A DNA stretch of 64,000 bases from Paenibacillus antri (lineage in GTDB: Bacteria; Bacillota; Bacilli; Paenibacillales; YIM-B00363). The first letter of the stretch is position 1, and every line of letters starts with the position of its first letter. Of this stretch, positions 63,076 through 64,000 are shown one piece after another. The stretch spans positions 62,001 to 126,000 of the forward strand of contig NZ_VCIW01000008.1 in NCBI RefSeq assembly GCF_005765165.1, read 5' to 3'. Both the position numbers and the translations under genes were made by a program. The notes beneath the pieces were generated by a model that was given only the letters and a program-made list of their open reading frames with translations, did no database searches and had not been told where the DNA came from.

Positions 63076-63628
63076 TCCGGCTCAACGATTCGGGGGTCAC
63101 GCCCAAGTAGCTCGCCAATTGATGTTGGGGAACGCGGTCGATCAAGTTCGGCCGCTTCCGCAGCAGCGACATGTAGCGCTCTTCGGGGCTGGAAGCGACG
63201 AAGGCGGCGAATTCCTCTTGCATATGGCCGAAGCTTTGTTCGATCATGCGGCGCGTCATCCCTTCCAGCTGGGCGTGTTTATCGTACATGTCCTGTTCGA
63301 TGTCCAGCGCGCCGACGACCGCCGCGGTGTCTTCCAGACACGCATACGTATACTCGGATGCGGGGTCCCCCCGATGGCGGTGGAACATCGCGATCGCTTG
63401 CTCTTCGGTATAGAACTCGGAAGTGAGCTCTCTTCCGTCTTCGTCCACGGTATACTGCCGGACGCAACCCTTCAATACGAAATAACAACGGTCGGGAACG
63501 TCCCCTTGTTTCAGAAGGATCGTTCCCTTCTTGTATTCCTCGACCCGAAGATCGTCTAAGATCGCTTGCTGCGCCGCTTCGTCGAGACTCGTGTAGCGGG
63601 TCAAATACGTTTTCAAGATTTCCTTCAT
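63053..63628 (-). CDS. Crp/Fnr family transcriptional regulator
   Basis: ATG 63628 (MKEILKTYLTRYTSLDE) follows GAGGGG; the longer frame to 63928 is antisense overlap with the next gene. The 191-residue protein has a cyclic-nucleotide-binding-like beta-roll (LLKQGDVPDRCYFVLKGCVRQY) and an unusual short C-terminal helix-turn-helix (HQLASYLGVTPESLSRIKRRV). There are no Fnr-type N-terminal cysteines. Many such short Firmicute members respond to unknown ligands. It overlaps the upstream phosphotransferase gene by 4 bp. Confidence 0.9.
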   Translation of the reverse strand: MKEILKTYLTRYTSLDEAAQQAILDDLRVEEYKKGTILLKQGDVPDRCYFVLKGCVRQYTVDEDGRELTSEFYTEEQAIAMFHRHRGDPASEYTYACLEDTAAVVGALDIEQDMYDKHAQLEGMTRRMIEQSFGHMQEEFAAFVASSPEERYMSLLRKRPNLIDRVPQHQLASYLGVTPESLSRIKRRVHP

Positions 63629-64000
63629 TCGCTCGGTCCCCTCGTCGCGTCTTCGATCAGCCGAAGCAGCTGCGCTTTCTCTTCCTCCGGGATCCCTTCC
63701 GTCAATCGGGCGGCCGCCACCGGGAGCGTCCATTCCTCGATGCGGCGAAGCGTCAACCCGGATAACTCGAGGTACCGTTCCAGATAAGCTTCGCTCCATT
63801 CGTTCCTCGCCCGCCGAAGCGCTTCTTTCGCGTCGGGCGGTAAATCTTCGGGCGGCGTTCCGTATCGAAATAAGAGCAGCGTTCGCGCGACGTCCCCCGC
63901 CGCATCTCCGATCGCACCCGTCATCCAATCGATGACCCAGGCCCGCTCGCCGGAGATGACATTGTCCGGGTGATAATCACCATGGCAGACCGCGTTCCCG
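63625..64000 (-). CDS. aminoglycoside phosphotransferase family protein (partial)
   Basis: The last 124 codons are visible; the start is beyond the right window edge. The segment CHGDYHPDN (the APH catalytic loop) and VIDWM (the metal-binding DxD/DW position) identify the APH/choline kinase-like family. It is followed by a helical C-terminus ending at 63625, which overlaps the Crp/Fnr start as ATGA. Substrates in the family include aminoglycosides, choline and sugars; the visible part does not decide. Confidence 0.85.
   Translation of the reverse strand, partial: GNAVCHGDYHPDNVISGERAWVIDWMTGAIGDAAGDVARTLLLFRYGTPPEDLPPDAKEALRRARNEWSEAYLERYLELSGLTLRRIEEWTLPVAAARLTEGIPEEEKAQLLRLIEDATRGPSE

Overview
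The window looks like the chromosome of a GC-rich member of the Paenibacillaceae (Paenibacillus or Cohnella type). This is inferred from the combination of Gram-positive ribosome binding sites, LplB/LplC-type sugar importers paired with membrane-bound AraC regulators, a DUF4855 protein, SLH-domain surface proteins, and ComA-like and LnrLMN-like systems. No rRNA, tRNA, CRISPR array or intact insertion sequence was seen.

Layout. 1-2.8 kb: an MacB/FtsX-type ABC transporter, cut by the left window edge. 3.4-15.5 kb: a polysaccharide-degradation locus with a GH88 hydrolase, a 1562-residue heparinase II/III-like lyase, a membrane AraC regulator and a divergent sugar importer. 15.4-19.0 kb: a soluble four-PAS histidine kinase, a ComA-like response regulator and a histidine phosphatase. 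19.3-36.0 kb: a long minus-strand catabolic cluster, in transcription order DeoR, AraC sensor, two permeases, solute-binding lipoprotein, DUF4855 protein, sugar isomerase-like, Gfo/Idh/MocA, CoxG-like, M81 peptidase and two FAD enzymes. 36.1-37.9 kb: two metallophosphoesterases on the plus strand. 37.9-40.8 kb: a small membrane protein, an ABC exporter and a CPBP protease. 41.1-45.5 kb: a copper operon (copZ, a copA fused to a YtkA-like domain, csoR) followed by a DUF2306-like gene, a coupled 30-codon ORF and a decayed FAD gene. 45.7-49.2 kb: an AT-richer patch with two VOC proteins, two GyrI-like effector-binding proteins and 21-bp tandem repeats. 49.2-56.7 kb: a 2496-residue repeat protein with SLH anchors. 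57.0-62.2 kb: a two-component system and ABC-2 exporter in the same order as LnrJK-LnrLMN of Bacillus subtilis. 62.3-64.0 kb: a DUF4386 protein, a Crp/Fnr regulator and a partial phosphotransferase.

Main finding. Three minus-strand promoters (FtsX-type ABC transporter, small membrane protein/ABC exporter/CPBP protease, copZA) carry the same architecture. Each has pentamers CGCAA, CGCAA, TTGCG and CGCAA (plus-strand reading) at offsets 0, +21, +30 and +42, with a -10 hexamer always 24 bp below the first. The half-sites resemble B. subtilis ComA sites, and a ComA-like regulator is encoded here. Its kinase gene has a weaker version (two boxes, 21 bp apart, TATAAT at the same distance). This suggests an autoregulated regulon joining antimicrobial-type transporters with copper export.

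All assignments come from reading the sequence; no database search was possible.
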